Source of the DNA: Bacteroidia bacterium
GTDB taxonomy: Bacteria; Bacteroidota; Bacteroidia; Bacteroidales; Azobacteroidaceae
DNA length: 26,996 nucleotides
Assembly: GCA_025999935.1 (NCBI GenBank)
Contig: BNXY01000037.1
Span: forward strand, 1 to 26,996
Reading direction: 5' to 3'
Shown: positions 7,585-16,523 of the stretch, piece after piece
How the letters are laid out: every line of letters begins with the position of its first letter
Position numbering within the stretch: position 1 is the first letter of the stretch
Position numbers and translations under genes: made by a program
Notes under the pieces: generated by a model
The model's input: only the letters and a program-made list of their open reading frames with translations
Databases searched by the model: none
Told to the model about the DNA's origin: nothing

Positions 7585-9036
7585 ATGGAACTACAAAATC
7601 TCATAAGCACATTAGATGCAGTTTCGATTACCGGCAATCCGGCAATTGCCATCGAAGGAATTCATTCCGATTCCCGGAAAATAAAACCGGGCTTCCTGTT
7701 CATAGCTGTGTCCGGAACCCAATCAGACGGGCACGATTATATCGGGAAAGCGATTGAAAACGGTGCGGTAGCCATTGTTTGCCGGATTTTACCGGAAACT
7801 ATGCAAGAAGGAATAAGCTATGTCCAAACAAATGACAGCGCCGAGGCTTTGGGACGAATTGCTTCCATGTGGAACGGTGAACCGTCCAAACACCTGAAAT
7901 TGGTGGGCGTAACCGGAACCAACGGCAAAACGACCATCGCCACCCTGCTTTACGATATATTCCGAAAATTAGGATACCAAACAGGATTACTTTCAACGGT
8001 TTGCAACTATATCAACGAAACTGCGGTACCGGCAACCCATACCACTCCCGATCCCATTGAATTGAACGGCTTGCTGGCGCAAATGGTTGAAGCCGGTTGC
8101 GACTACGCTTTTATGGAAGTCAGTTCCCATTCCGTCGATCAGAAAAGAATCGCCGGATTGCAATTCCAAGGAGGCATATTTACCAATTTGACCCGCGACC
8201 ATTTGGATTACCACAAGACTTTCGAGGCTTACCGCGATGCGAAAAAAGGATTTTTCGACCGGCTTCCTGCCGGGGCTTTTGCGCTGACCAACAAAGACGA
8301 TAAAAACGGGCTGTTCATGCTTCAAAATACAAAAGCGGAAAAACAGACTTATTCCTTGTTGGCCTTGGCCGATTTCAAGGGAAAAATCTTGGAAACGCAT
8401 TTCGACGGGACATTGATGACGATTAATGAAAAAGAAGTGGCAATGCAATTTGTTGGGAAATTCAACGCTTACAATCTTTTGGCGGTTTATGGGGCGACAG
8501 TTCTTTTGGGACAAAATCCGGATGAAGTTTTGGTTTTGCTCAGTGCGCTTCATTCCGTTTCCGGCCGTTTTCAAACATTCCGTTCGCCGGAAGGCTATAC
8601 AGCCATTGTCGATTACGCTCATACGCCCGATGCCTTGACCAATGTGCTGAACGCCATCCGGGAAGTGCTGAACGGCAAAGGCAATATCATTACCGTGGTG
8701 GGTTGCGGCGGAAACCGCGACAAGGGAAAGCGGCCGATTATGGCGAAAGAAGCCGTTCGGTTGAGCAATTACGTCATTCTCACATCCGATAATCCACGCT
8801 TTGAAGAACCCGACGACATTATCCGGGACATGGCTGAAGGTCTGGAAGCAACCGACAACAAGAAATCGCTGAAAATTACCGACCGAAAGGAAGCCATCCG
8901 CACCGCCTGCCTCTTGGCGCAAACCGGCGACGTTATTCTGATTGCAGGTAAAGGGCACGAGGATTATCAGGAAGTGAAAGGCTTGAAGCATCATTTTGAT
9001 GACAGGGAGATAGTGCAAGAATTTTTTAAAGCATAA
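7585..9036 (+). CDS. murE: UDP-MurNAc-L-Ala-D-Glu:meso-diaminopimelate ligase MurE (483 aa)
   Basis: The N-terminal domain has the [20 protein letters not shown] signature for UDP binding. The central ATPase has GTNGKTT (residues 111-117), TTPDP and [11 protein letters not shown]. The C-terminal domain carries [12 protein letters not shown] starting at Asp402; the DNPR motif is the known determinant for meso-diaminopimelate, so the peptidoglycan is inferred to be the DAP type. The enzyme adds the third residue of the stem peptide using ATP in the cytoplasm. Length is normal. A 341-codon frame on the opposite strand (7993-9018) is a shadow of this gene. Confidence 0.96.
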   Translation: MELQNLISTLDAVSITGNPAIAIEGIHSDSRKIKPGFLFIAVSGTQSDGHDYIGKAIENGAVAIVCRILPETMQEGISYVQTNDSAEALGRIASMWNGEPSKHLKLVGVTGTNGKTTIATLLYDIFRKLGYQTGLLSTVCNYINETAVPATHTTPDPIELNGLLAQMVEAGCDYAFMEVSSHSVDQKRIAGLQFQGGIFTNLTRDHLDYHKTFEAYRDAKKGFFDRLPAGAFALTNKDDKNGLFMLQNTKAEKQTYSLLALADFKGKILETHFDGTLMTINEKEVAMQFVGKFNAYNLLAVYGATVLLGQNPDEVLVLLSALHSVSGRFQTFRSPEGYTAIVDYAHTPDALTNVLNAIREVLNGKGNIITVVGCGGNRDKGKRPIMAKEAVRLSNYVILTSDNPRFEEPDDIIRDMAEGLEATDNKKSLKITDRKEAIRTACLLAQTGDVILIAGKGHEDYQEVKGLKHHFDDREIVQEFFKA

Positions 9037-9063
9037 ATTTATGAAAAATTGTAATAAAAAATT

Positions 9064-10320
9064 ATGTTATATTATTTATTTAAATACTTAAACGAATTGG
9101 ATTTCCCCGGAGCGGGCGTGTTCCATTACATTTCGTTTCGTTCGGCGGTAGCATTGGTTTTTTCGCTGATAATTTCAACCATTATCGGACGGAGGATTAT
9201 CGAAAGACTTCAACGGATGCAAATCGGAGAAACCATTCGCGATTTGGGTCTGGAAGGACAAATGAAGAAGACGGGAACCCCTACCATGGGTGGAATCATT
9301 ATCATTATTGCGATTATTATTCCTGTTTTGTTACTGGCTAAATTGAATAATATCTATATTATTTTGATGTTGATTACCACGGTTTGGTTGGGATGTGTCG
9401 GATTTTTAGACGATTATATCAAGGTAGTCAAAAAAAATAAAGATGGCTTAAGCGGAAAATTCAAAATAGTAGGACAAATAGGCTTGGGCTTAATTGTGGG
9501 ACTGACCCTTTATTTAAGTCCGAATGCCGTGATGCGGGAAAACGTAGAAATACGAAAAAACGATGTTATCACGGATGTGGTTTACAGTCCCGAAGTGAAG
9601 TCAACACAGACGACCATCCCTTTTTTGAAGAATAACAACCTCGATTACAGGGATTTGGCTTCGTTTATGCCGAATCGCCGGACGGCTGCCACCTGGATTA
9701 TTTTCGTGATTATTACGATTTTTATCGTGACCGCAGTATCGAACGGAGCCAACCTTACCGACGGATTGGATGGCTTGACAGCCGGAAGTTCGGCCATTAT
9801 CGGCGTTTCGCTGGGAATACTGGCTTATGTTTCGAGTAACCTCAAGTATGCGGCTTACCTGAACATCATGTATATTCCCGGCTGCGAAGAATTATCCATT
9901 TTTGCGAGCGCATTTATCGGCGCCACCATCGGATTTCTCTGGTACAACGCTTTTCCGGCGCAAGTTTTCATGGGAGATACCGGTTCGCTCACTTTGGGCG
10001 GAATCATCGCCGTGTTTGCGATTATCATTCATAAAGAGCTGTTGTTGCCCATTTTGTGTGGTGTTTTCTTGGCAGAAAGCATTTCGGTAATGGCGCAGGT
10101 TTCTTATTTCAAATTTACCAAAAAGAAATATGGAGTAGGAAAACGCATCTTCAAAATGACGCCTTTGCACCATCATTTCCAAAAGCCGGGAAATGCCGGA
10201 ATAGAGGCGCTGATTCAGAAGCCATTGATGCCGGTGCCGGAATCGAAAATTGTTGTCCGCTTTTGGTTGATTGGCATTATTTTGGCCGTATTGGCGATAG
10301 CGACACTGAAAATGAGGTAA
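9064..10320 (+). CDS. mraY: Phospho-MurNAc-pentapeptide translocase MraY (418 aa)
   Basis: This is a multi-pass membrane protein with the MraY motifs in order: [60 protein letters not shown] and TPLHHHFQ. It transfers phospho-MurNAc-pentapeptide from UDP to undecaprenyl phosphate, making lipid I. At 418 residues it is longer than the roughly 360 of E. coli. The extra length is mostly a loop around residues 155-205 ([20 protein letters not shown]), which I recall as usual in Bacteroidetes. It follows murE by 27 bases and is separated from murD by an unusual 309-base gap. Confidence 0.96.
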   Translation: MLYYLFKYLNELDFPGAGVFHYISFRSAVALVFSLIISTIIGRRIIERLQRMQIGETIRDLGLEGQMKKTGTPTMGGIIIIIAIIIPVLLLAKLNNIYIILMLITTVWLGCVGFLDDYIKVVKKNKDGLSGKFKIVGQIGLGLIVGLTLYLSPNAVMRENVEIRKNDVITDVVYSPEVKSTQTTIPFLKNNNLDYRDLASFMPNRRTAATWIIFVIITIFIVTAVSNGANLTDGLDGLTAGSSAIIGVSLGILAYVSSNLKYAAYLNIMYIPGCEELSIFASAFIGATIGFLWYNAFPAQVFMGDTGSLTLGGIIAVFAIIIHKELLLPILCGVFLAESISVMAQVSYFKFTKKKYGVGKRIFKMTPLHHHFQKPGNAGIEALIQKPLMPVPESKIVVRFWLIGIILAVLAIATLKMR

Positions 10321-10329
10321 AATATTTAC

Positions 10330-10354
10330 ATTGTGTCTGCAGTGCTGACACAAT
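10330..10354 (+). repeat. 8-bp-stem inverted repeat after mraY
   Basis: ATTGTGTC (10330-10337) and GACACAAT (10347-10354) form a perfect stem around a 9-base loop. It begins 10 bases after the mraY stop and is followed by TATAAT rather than a T run, so it is a poor intrinsic terminator. It may be an operator or an end of the inserted segment that carries the YhcG remnant. Confidence 0.4.
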
Positions 10355-10375
10355 TATAATAAATTGAAAATAAAA

Positions 10376-10623
10376 ATGAATGTTGAAATAAAAATACGAA
10401 ACGAGTTTGTTTCCGATATTCGGAACATTATTACTACCACAAAGAGTAACGCTGTACGCAGTATCGATTTTGAGCGGGTAATAATGTATTGGAAATTAGG
10501 CGAACGAATTTTGGTAGAAGGACAGCAAGGAAAAGAACGGGCAGAGAGTTGGAACGTCAAATCAATTCGGGTTTATACGAGCGTTTATTAATGAGCAACG
10601 ATAAAGAATACGATAAAGATTAA
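10376..10623 (+). pseudogene. Decayed YhcG/DUF1016-family (PDDEXK nuclease) remnant
   Basis: From the ATG at 10376 the frame reads MNVEIKIRNEFVSDIRNIITTT...FERVIMYWKLGERILVEGQQGKERAE, which matches the N-terminal part of YhcG/DUF1016 proteins (the YWxxGxxI core). The similarity then stops. In a different frame, 10549-10623 encodes LERQINSGLYERLLMSNDKE, typical of the middle of the same family. The intervening part and the whole C-terminal nuclease domain are missing, so an internal deletion plus frameshift is inferred. Family members carry a PDDEXK nuclease fold and are often accessory or associated with defence loci. The remnant sits between mraY and murD and ends 6 bases before the murD start. 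Confidence 0.72.
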
Positions 10624-10629
10624 AATAGT

Positions 10630-12045
10630 ATGGCACAATTTATAAACATATCCCCAAAGGAAAATTCCGGTCTAAATCTCTTTGATTTTGCTCCGCTGAC
10701 CTTAAAACGTTTGGTAGTTTTGGGTGGTGGCGAAAGCGGCGCCGGCGCAGCTGTTTTGGCAAAAAAACAAGGTTTTGATGTTTTTGTTTCCGATTCGTCG
10801 GAAATAAAGCCGAAATATCGGGATATTTTGGAGAAGTACGGCATTGCTTACGAAGAAAAACAACATACGGAAGAATTAATTTTGAATGCCAACGAAGTGG
10901 TAAAAAGTCCGGGTATTCCGGATAAAGCCCCGATTGTTAAAAAACTGATTGCGCAGGAAACACCCATTGTTTCCGAAATTGAATTTGCAGGCCGATATAC
11001 TTCTGCTAAAATGATTTGCATCACGGGGAGCAATGGAAAAACCACCACCACTTCGCTCATTTATCATATTTTGAAAAATGCCGGATTGAATGTGGGACTG
11101 GCGGGAAATATCGGAGACAGCTTGGCTTTGCAGGTAGCAGAAAATGATTACGATTATTATGTGATTGAATTAAGCAGTTTTCAATTGGACGGAATGTACG
11201 ATTTCCGCGCCGGCATTGCTATTTTGCTGAATATTACGCCCGACCATTTGGACAGGTACAATTACAAATTTGAAAATTATGCTGCTGCAAAATTTCGGAT
11301 TCTGCAAAATCAAACCGCCGAAGACGCATTCATTTATTGGAACGATGATCCGGTTTTAGAATTACGAATTAAAAATTACGAATTACGAGAGAATCATGCT
11401 ACGCTTTATCCCTTTGCGGAAAAGAAAGCGCCGGGAGTGAAGGCTTATACGGAAAATAAACAGATCAATATAGAAACCCCTAAAGGTAATTTTACAATGG
11501 AAGAAGAATTAGTAGCGTTAACCGGTACACACAATCTGTACAATTCTCTGGCGGCGGGGATTGCAGCTAAATTGTTGGATATCAAGAATGAAGATATCCG
11601 TCGGTCGCTGAGTGATTTCAAGGGTGTAGAACACCGTTTGGAGAAAGTCGCCCACGTGAAAGGCGTGGAATACATCAATGATTCGAAAGCGACCAATGTC
11701 AATTCGACCTGGTATGCTTTGCAAAGTATGAAAACGCCGGTGGTTTTGATTCTGGGCGGAACCGACAAAGGGAACGACTATAAGGAAATAGAAGCATTGG
11801 TGGAAGGAAAATGCCGCGCTTTGATTTTTCTGGGAATAGACAATGCCAAGTTACACGCATTTTTTGACGGGAAAGTCGGACAAACAACCGATGCCCGTTC
11901 CATGGAGGAAGCCGTTTCGCAAGCCTACGAGATTGCGGAAAAAGGCGATACGGTATTATTGTCGCCCTGTTGCGCCAGTTTTGATTTGTTTCAAAACTAC
12001 GAAGACAGAGGCAAACAGTTCAAAGATTGTGTTCGCCACCTATAA
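10630..12045 (+). CDS. murD: UDP-MurNAc-L-alanine:D-glutamate ligase MurD (471 aa)
   Basis: The Rossmann-like start KRLVVLGGGESGAGAAVLAKKQG is followed by the P-loop GSNGKTTTTS (Gly133, Lys137), VIELSSFQLDG, NITPDHLDRY, EHRLEKVAHVKGVEYINDSKATN and LSPCCASFDLFQNYEDRG. The enzyme adds D-glutamate to UDP-MurNAc-L-Ala with ATP in the cytoplasm. The first 26 residues (MAQFINISPKENSGLNLF onwards) precede the position where family members normally begin (MKRxVVLG), and they lie directly after the decayed YhcG fragment; either the extension is real or translation starts at a non-ATG codon near 10705. A short AATTACGA repeat lies within the gene around residues 244-253. Overall the gene looks intact. 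Confidence 0.94.
   Translation: MAQFINISPKENSGLNLFDFAPLTLKRLVVLGGGESGAGAAVLAKKQGFDVFVSDSSEIKPKYRDILEKYGIAYEEKQHTEELILNANEVVKSPGIPDKAPIVKKLIAQETPIVSEIEFAGRYTSAKMICITGSNGKTTTTSLIYHILKNAGLNVGLAGNIGDSLALQVAENDYDYYVIELSSFQLDGMYDFRAGIAILLNITPDHLDRYNYKFENYAAAKFRILQNQTAEDAFIYWNDDPVLELRIKNYELRENHATLYPFAEKKAPGVKAYTENKQINIETPKGNFTMEEELVALTGTHNLYNSLAAGIAAKLLDIKNEDIRRSLSDFKGVEHRLEKVAHVKGVEYINDSKATNVNSTWYALQSMKTPVVLILGGTDKGNDYKEIEALVEGKCRALIFLGIDNAKLHAFFDGKVGQTTDARSMEEAVSQAYEIAEKGDTVLLSPCCASFDLFQNYEDRGKQFKDCVRHL
11360..11388 (+). repeat. AATTACGA-type short repeat inside murD
   Basis: AATTACGAATT (11360-11370) is followed by AAAA and ATTACGAATTACGA (11375-11388). In the murD frame this gives ELRIKNYELR, between the NDDP and YPFAEKK segments. 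Such AATTACGA strings are known as simple dispersed repeats in other genomes (recalled, not checked). Here the frame is kept and only a few residues appear to be added. Confidence 0.5.
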
Positions 12046-12059
12046 TTTTCAATTTATTT

Positions 12060-13313
12060 ATGGAATTTCTTAATAAAATTTTCAGAGGCGACCGGGTAAT
12101 GTGGATGATATTCATGTTCCTGTGTCTGATTTCCATCGTGGAAGTGTACAGCGCCTCCAGCACCCTGACTTTCAGGACGGATTACTGGCGACCCATTATG
12201 AAACATACCCTATTTCTATTGGCGGGATTGGGCGTGGTGTTGTTGGTTCACAGTTGTCTCCCGAAATGGTTTTCGTTGGCGGTAATCGGTCTGCCTATTA
12301 CTTGGTTTTTATTGATTGCCACTAAGCTAATCGGCTCATCAACAAACGAAGCGCAACGCTACCTTTCCGTTTTCGGATTAAGTTTTCAGCCTTCGGAACT
12401 TGCCAAATTGTGTTTAATCGGCGCTACGGCGTTTTTCCTTTCGAAATACAATCAATCGAAGAATAACATCTATTACAACATTATTCTGTGGATGTCGGCC
12501 ATTACTTGCGGAATTATTCTGTTGGATAATTTTTCTACCGCCATCCTGTTGTTTTTGGTCATCGTTATCATGCTGTTTATCGGGCAGGTTCCATTCAAAC
12601 AATTGTTGAAACTGGGGTTGATTTGCATTGTGGCGGGAGCGGCATTTGTCGGATTTCTCCTGTTTACGCCCAAGAACATAATGGAGCCGGTTTTCCCGAG
12701 AGGAATAACGTGGCAAGGACGTATCGACAGATTTTTGCAAGAAGATGAACCTAAAGATGGAGAATATGTGATAAACGACAAAAATTATCAAGTATCTCAC
12801 GCCAATATTGCCGTTGCGCGGGGAAAATTATTTGGAAATTTACCCGGAAACAGTCGGGAGAGAGATTACCTTCCTCAGGCGTATTCCGATTTTATTTTTG
12901 CCATCATCATCGAAGAATTGGGATTGGTGGGCGGAATATTTGTGCTCGCTCTCTACGTATTTTTATTTATTCGAGCGGGAATTATCGCCGGACGATGTGA
13001 AAAATTATTTCCGAAATATTTGGTCATAGGTTGTGCATTGTTGATTGTCATACAGGCGCTTGCAAATATGGCAGTTGCCGTCAACCTGATACCGGTTACC
13101 GGACAGCCCCTGCCTTTGGTAAGCCGGGGTGGAACCTCGACTTTGGTCACATGCGCCTTTGTCGGAATTATATTGAGTGTCAGCCGTTTTGAAAATCCGA
13201 AAGGAGTCAAAAGAGAAGAAGAAATTGTAGCGGAATTGGAAGAAGCGGAACGGATTGCCGAAGAAAATAAAACGGAAACAGGAGAAGATTGGGTTGTAGC
13301 AGAAGTTTATTGA
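12060..13313 (+). CDS. ftsW: Septal peptidoglycan glycosyltransferase FtsW (417 aa)
   Basis: I start at the ATG at 12060 (MEFLNKIFRGDRVMW), 14 bases after the murD stop. This is a SEDS-family multi-pass membrane protein. It has QRYLSVFGLSFQPSELAKL near the middle, a large external loop (FPRGITWQGRIDRFLQEDEPKDG), then LPQAYSDFIFAIIIEELGLVGG and the conserved NLIPVTGQPLPLVSRGGTS. FtsW polymerises lipid II into glycan strands together with FtsI. The cytoplasmic tail (about residues 380-417) is Glu-rich. murG follows after 2 bases, so translation is probably coupled. Confidence 0.95.
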   Translation: MEFLNKIFRGDRVMWMIFMFLCLISIVEVYSASSTLTFRTDYWRPIMKHTLFLLAGLGVVLLVHSCLPKWFSLAVIGLPITWFLLIATKLIGSSTNEAQRYLSVFGLSFQPSELAKLCLIGATAFFLSKYNQSKNNIYYNIILWMSAITCGIILLDNFSTAILLFLVIVIMLFIGQVPFKQLLKLGLICIVAGAAFVGFLLFTPKNIMEPVFPRGITWQGRIDRFLQEDEPKDGEYVINDKNYQVSHANIAVARGKLFGNLPGNSRERDYLPQAYSDFIFAIIIEELGLVGGIFVLALYVFLFIRAGIIAGRCEKLFPKYLVIGCALLIVIQALANMAVAVNLIPVTGQPLPLVSRGGTSTLVTCAFVGIILSVSRFENPKGVKREEEIVAELEEAERIAEENKTETGEDWVVAEVY

Positions 13314-13315
13314 AA

Positions 13316-14401
13316 ATGAAAGCATTAAAAATAATCATCAGCGGAGGAGGCACGGGAGGACATATTTTCCCGGCTCTATCCATTGCCAACGCCCTCAAAG
13401 CGAGGCATCCGGAAGTAGAAATCCTCTTTGTCGGAGCAGAAAACCGAATGGAGATGGAACGTGTTCCCGCAGCAGGTTATCCGATTGTGGGATTGCCCGT
13501 AGCCGGATTTGACCGCAAAAATCTCTTGAAAAATATATCCGTACTTTTTAAATTAAGTAAGAGTATGCGCCTCGCCCGGAAGACTTTGAAAGATTTCAAA
13601 CCCGATATCGTTATTGGTGTGGGCGGTTATGCCAGCGGGCCTACTTTAAAGACGGCCAATCAGTTGGGAATACCGACTTTACTTCAGGAGCAAAATTCTT
13701 ATGCCGGAGTAACCAATAAACTGTTAGCAAAAAAAGCCGCCAAAATTTGTGTGGCTTACGAAGGCATGGAATCCTTTTTCCCGCAGGAAAAGATTGTATT
13801 GACCGGAAATCCGGTACGGCAGGATTTGGCGTGTACGGCAGAAAAACGGCAAGAAGCTTATGCTTATTTCAATCTTGACCCGGCAAAAAAAACAATTGTG
13901 ATAATCGGCGGAAGTCTTGGTGCGCGGACAATTAACGAAAGCGTTTTAGCGCAATCCCCCGAAAACAATGGTGTACAAATCATCTGGCAAACAGGGAAAT
14001 ATTATTATGATGAGATTGCGGATAAAACCAGCAATGACAGCAATTTACACCCAATGGCATTTATTTCTCGTATGGATTTAGCCTACTCCGTTGCCGATTT
14101 AGTCATTTCGCGTGCCGGCGCCAGTTCGATTTCCGAACTCTGCCTGTTAGGAAAAGCCGCGATTTTAGTGCCTTCGCCCAACGTAGCAGAAGACCATCAA
14201 ACGAAAAATGCGTGGGCATTAGTAAAACACGATGCCGCCATTATGATTGCCGATAAAGACGCCGTTCAAGAATTAATCCCTACGGCATTGAAAGTGGTGC
14301 AAGACGAGGTGCGATTAAAAACATTAAGCGCCAATATTTTGAAATTGGCATTACCTGATTCTGCAGATAAAATTGTGGAGGAAATTGAAAAAATAATATG
14401 A
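13316..14401 (+). CDS. murG: UDP-GlcNAc:lipid I N-acetylglucosaminyltransferase MurG (361 aa)
   Basis: The ATG at 13316 gives MKALKIIISGGGTGGHIFPALSIANAL, with the GGGTGGH donor/acceptor loop right at the N-terminus as expected. The frame stays open upstream into ftsW, but that start would put an out-of-family tail before it. Further motifs are VGVGGYASGPTL, LLQEQNSYAG, GGSLGARTINESV and ISRAGASSISEL with PSPNVAEDHQTKNA, the UDP-GlcNAc site. The enzyme converts lipid I to lipid II on the inner face of the membrane. Its stop overlaps the murC start in an ATGA arrangement. Confidence 0.96.
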   Translation: MKALKIIISGGGTGGHIFPALSIANALKARHPEVEILFVGAENRMEMERVPAAGYPIVGLPVAGFDRKNLLKNISVLFKLSKSMRLARKTLKDFKPDIVIGVGGYASGPTLKTANQLGIPTLLQEQNSYAGVTNKLLAKKAAKICVAYEGMESFFPQEKIVLTGNPVRQDLACTAEKRQEAYAYFNLDPAKKTIVIIGGSLGARTINESVLAQSPENNGVQIIWQTGKYYYDEIADKTSNDSNLHPMAFISRMDLAYSVADLVISRAGASSISELCLLGKAAILVPSPNVAEDHQTKNAWALVKHDAAIMIADKDAVQELIPTALKVVQDEVRLKTLSANILKLALPDSADKIVEEIEKII

Positions 14402-15774
14402 AAAATTTAAACAACATAACATCGCTCTATTTCATTGGTGCAGGCGGCATTGGCATGAGCGCACTTGTTCGTTATTTTTTGGCAAATGGGAAACGGGTTG
14501 GCGGTTACGACCGGGTGGAATCGGATTTGACCCGGCAATTAAATACCGAAGGCGCTGAAATTCATTACGAAGACAATCTTGATTTGATTCCGGAAATTTA
14601 CAAGGAAAAAGAACATACTTTAATCGTTCTGACTCCGGCTGTTCCAAGCGACCATTCCGAATTGGTTTATTTCCGTGAAAATGGATTTGAGATTCTCAAA
14701 AGGGCGCAAGTTCTGGGCGAAATTACCCGGACAAACCGCGGCTTGTGCGTTGCCGGAACGCATGGAAAAACCACGACTTCATCAATGATTGCCCATTTGT
14801 TGAAACAATCGAAAGTGGATTGCAACGCATTCCTCGGCGGCATCCTCAAAAATTACGACAGTAATCTTTTGTTGTCCGATAAAAGTGATTTGACGGTTAT
14901 TGAGGCCGACGAATACGACCGCTCTTTCCATTGGCTAACGCCTTATATGGCAGTGATTACATCGGTAGCTCCCGACCATCTGGATATTTACGGAACAGAA
15001 GGAGAATATCGTAAATCGTTTATCCATTTCACCTCGTTGGTGCGTGAAGGCGGAACCTTGTTGATGGAGGCCGGTGTGGACATTGAACCCGAATTACAAG
15101 ACGGCGTAAAATTATACACCTATTCTGCTGAATCCGCTGCGGACTTTTACGCCGAAAACATCCGTATTCAAAACGGAGAAATCTATTTTGATTTTGTTAC
15201 GCCCGACAAAACCATCCAAGACATTCAATTGGGCGTACCTGTAAAAATCAACATTGTGAACGCTGTTGCGGCTTTGGCGATTGCTTACCTGAACGGCGTT
15301 TCCGATGAAGAATTGTATGCGGGGATGGCCTCTTTCCGAGGCGCCAAACGGCGGTTCGATTTCCATATCAAACGGGACGACTTGGTTTTGATAGACGATT
15401 ATGCGCATCATCCCGAAGAATTGGCGGCCAGCATTTCTTCCGTCAAAGAACTGTATTCGGATAAAAAACTGACGGTCATTTTTCAGCCGCATCTGTATTC
15501 CCGCACCAACGATTTTTACCGGGAATTTGCCGCATCCTTGTCGTTAGCCGACGAGGTAATCTTGATTCCGATTTATCCGGCGCGCGAAACTCCTATTCCG
15601 GGCGTATCTTCGCAAATGATTCTGGATTTGGTAACTGTGGCGGAAAAACATTTGTACGCCAAGGCGGAATTGTTGGAAAACATCCAAAAAAGCCGATACG
15701 AAGTGTTGTTGGTAGCCGGTGCAGGCGATATCGAACTTTTGGTAGAACCCATTAAAAAAATAGTATCATGTTAA
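14398..15774 (+). CDS. murC: UDP-MurNAc:L-alanine ligase MurC (458 aa)
   Basis: The N-terminal domain shows YFIGAGGIGMSALVRYF. The P-loop is GTHGKTTTSS (from Gly120), followed by IEADEYDRSFHWLTPYMAVITSVAPDHLDIYG, then GAKRRFDFH, DDYAHHPEELAAS and FQPHLYSRTNDFYREFA in the C-terminal domain. It joins L-alanine to UDP-MurNAc with ATP, the first step of stem-peptide synthesis. Length is normal. It overlaps murG by 4 bases and ftsQ by 7 bases, so the three are almost certainly co-transcribed. Confidence 0.96.
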   Translation: MKNLNNITSLYFIGAGGIGMSALVRYFLANGKRVGGYDRVESDLTRQLNTEGAEIHYEDNLDLIPEIYKEKEHTLIVLTPAVPSDHSELVYFRENGFEILKRAQVLGEITRTNRGLCVAGTHGKTTTSSMIAHLLKQSKVDCNAFLGGILKNYDSNLLLSDKSDLTVIEADEYDRSFHWLTPYMAVITSVAPDHLDIYGTEGEYRKSFIHFTSLVREGGTLLMEAGVDIEPELQDGVKLYTYSAESAADFYAENIRIQNGEIYFDFVTPDKTIQDIQLGVPVKINIVNAVAALAIAYLNGVSDEELYAGMASFRGAKRRFDFHIKRDDLVLIDDYAHHPEELAASISSVKELYSDKKLTVIFQPHLYSRTNDFYREFAASLSLADEVILIPIYPARETPIPGVSSQMILDLVTVAEKHLYAKAELLENIQKSRYEVLLVAGAGDIELLVEPIKKIVSC

Positions 15775-16505
15775 AAAATATTTTACTTGTTGTAATAGCC
15801 GGGTTATTATTTGCTTATATGACCTTTGCCGTGGCTTATCTGAATCCAAACGCCGTAAAAAATACGGTTTGCAATGATATTCAATTAGTTGTGGTCGATA
15901 CTTTGGAACGTCATTACATCAACGGAAATGAGATTATCAACGCCCTGAAAAATTCCAATTTATCGCCTGTCGGAAAAGAAATTTCACTTATCAATACGGG
16001 CGCCATAGAAGACAAACTCGAAGAAAATCGTTTAATTAAGCGCGCTGAATGTTACAAGGCAGTCAATGGAACTGTGTGGATAAGAATTTACCAGCGGATA
16101 CCGGTTTTGCGGGTATTTTCGACCAAGGGGAATTATTACGTGGACAATGAAGGAGAAAGAATGCCGATTCCCCGGAATTTTGCGGCTTATGTTCCGGTGG
16201 CCAGCGGCTATATCGAAAATGAATATGCACAAACCCAATTGTACGAATTTGCCTTGTTTTTGCAAAAAGACAAATTTTGGAATTCCCAGATTGAACAGAT
16301 ATATATTGCTCCGAACGGCGATGTAGAATTAACGCCGACTGTGGGTAATCATCAAATTATTTTGGGAAAAATAGCGGATCATCGGGAAAATTTGAATAAA
16401 TTGCGGCTCTTTTACGAAAAGGGATTAGACCGGATAGGATGGAACCGGTATTCGGTTATCAACCTGAAATACAAAAACCAGGTGGTTTGTACAAAAAAAG
16501 AATAA
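15768..16505 (+). CDS. ftsQ: Cell division protein FtsQ (245 aa)
   Basis: The N-terminal membrane helix (ILLVVIAGLLFAYMTFAVAYL, residues 4-24) has little cytoplasmic sequence before it. A POTRA-like stretch follows (about residues 40-110: VDTLERHYINGNEIINALK ... IEDKLEENRLIKRAECYKAVNGTVWIRIYQR), then the FtsQ region with VPVASGYIENEYAQ and a C-terminal RIGWNRYSVINLKYKNQVVC. FtsQ links early and late division proteins in the periplasm. Sequence conservation in this family is low, so the call rests on topology plus position between murC and ftsA. Confidence 0.88.
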   Translation: MLKNILLVVIAGLLFAYMTFAVAYLNPNAVKNTVCNDIQLVVVDTLERHYINGNEIINALKNSNLSPVGKEISLINTGAIEDKLEENRLIKRAECYKAVNGTVWIRIYQRIPVLRVFSTKGNYYVDNEGERMPIPRNFAAYVPVASGYIENEYAQTQLYEFALFLQKDKFWNSQIEQIYIAPNGDVELTPTVGNHQIILGKIADHRENLNKLRLFYEKGLDRIGWNRYSVINLKYKNQVVCTKKE

Positions 16506-16523
16506 TATAAAAAAAAACAAAAT

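Noticed and set aside
7993..9018. 341-codon open frame on the minus strand
   Set aside because: It is antisense to murE, which is unambiguous; long antisense frames arise from codon bias in such genes.
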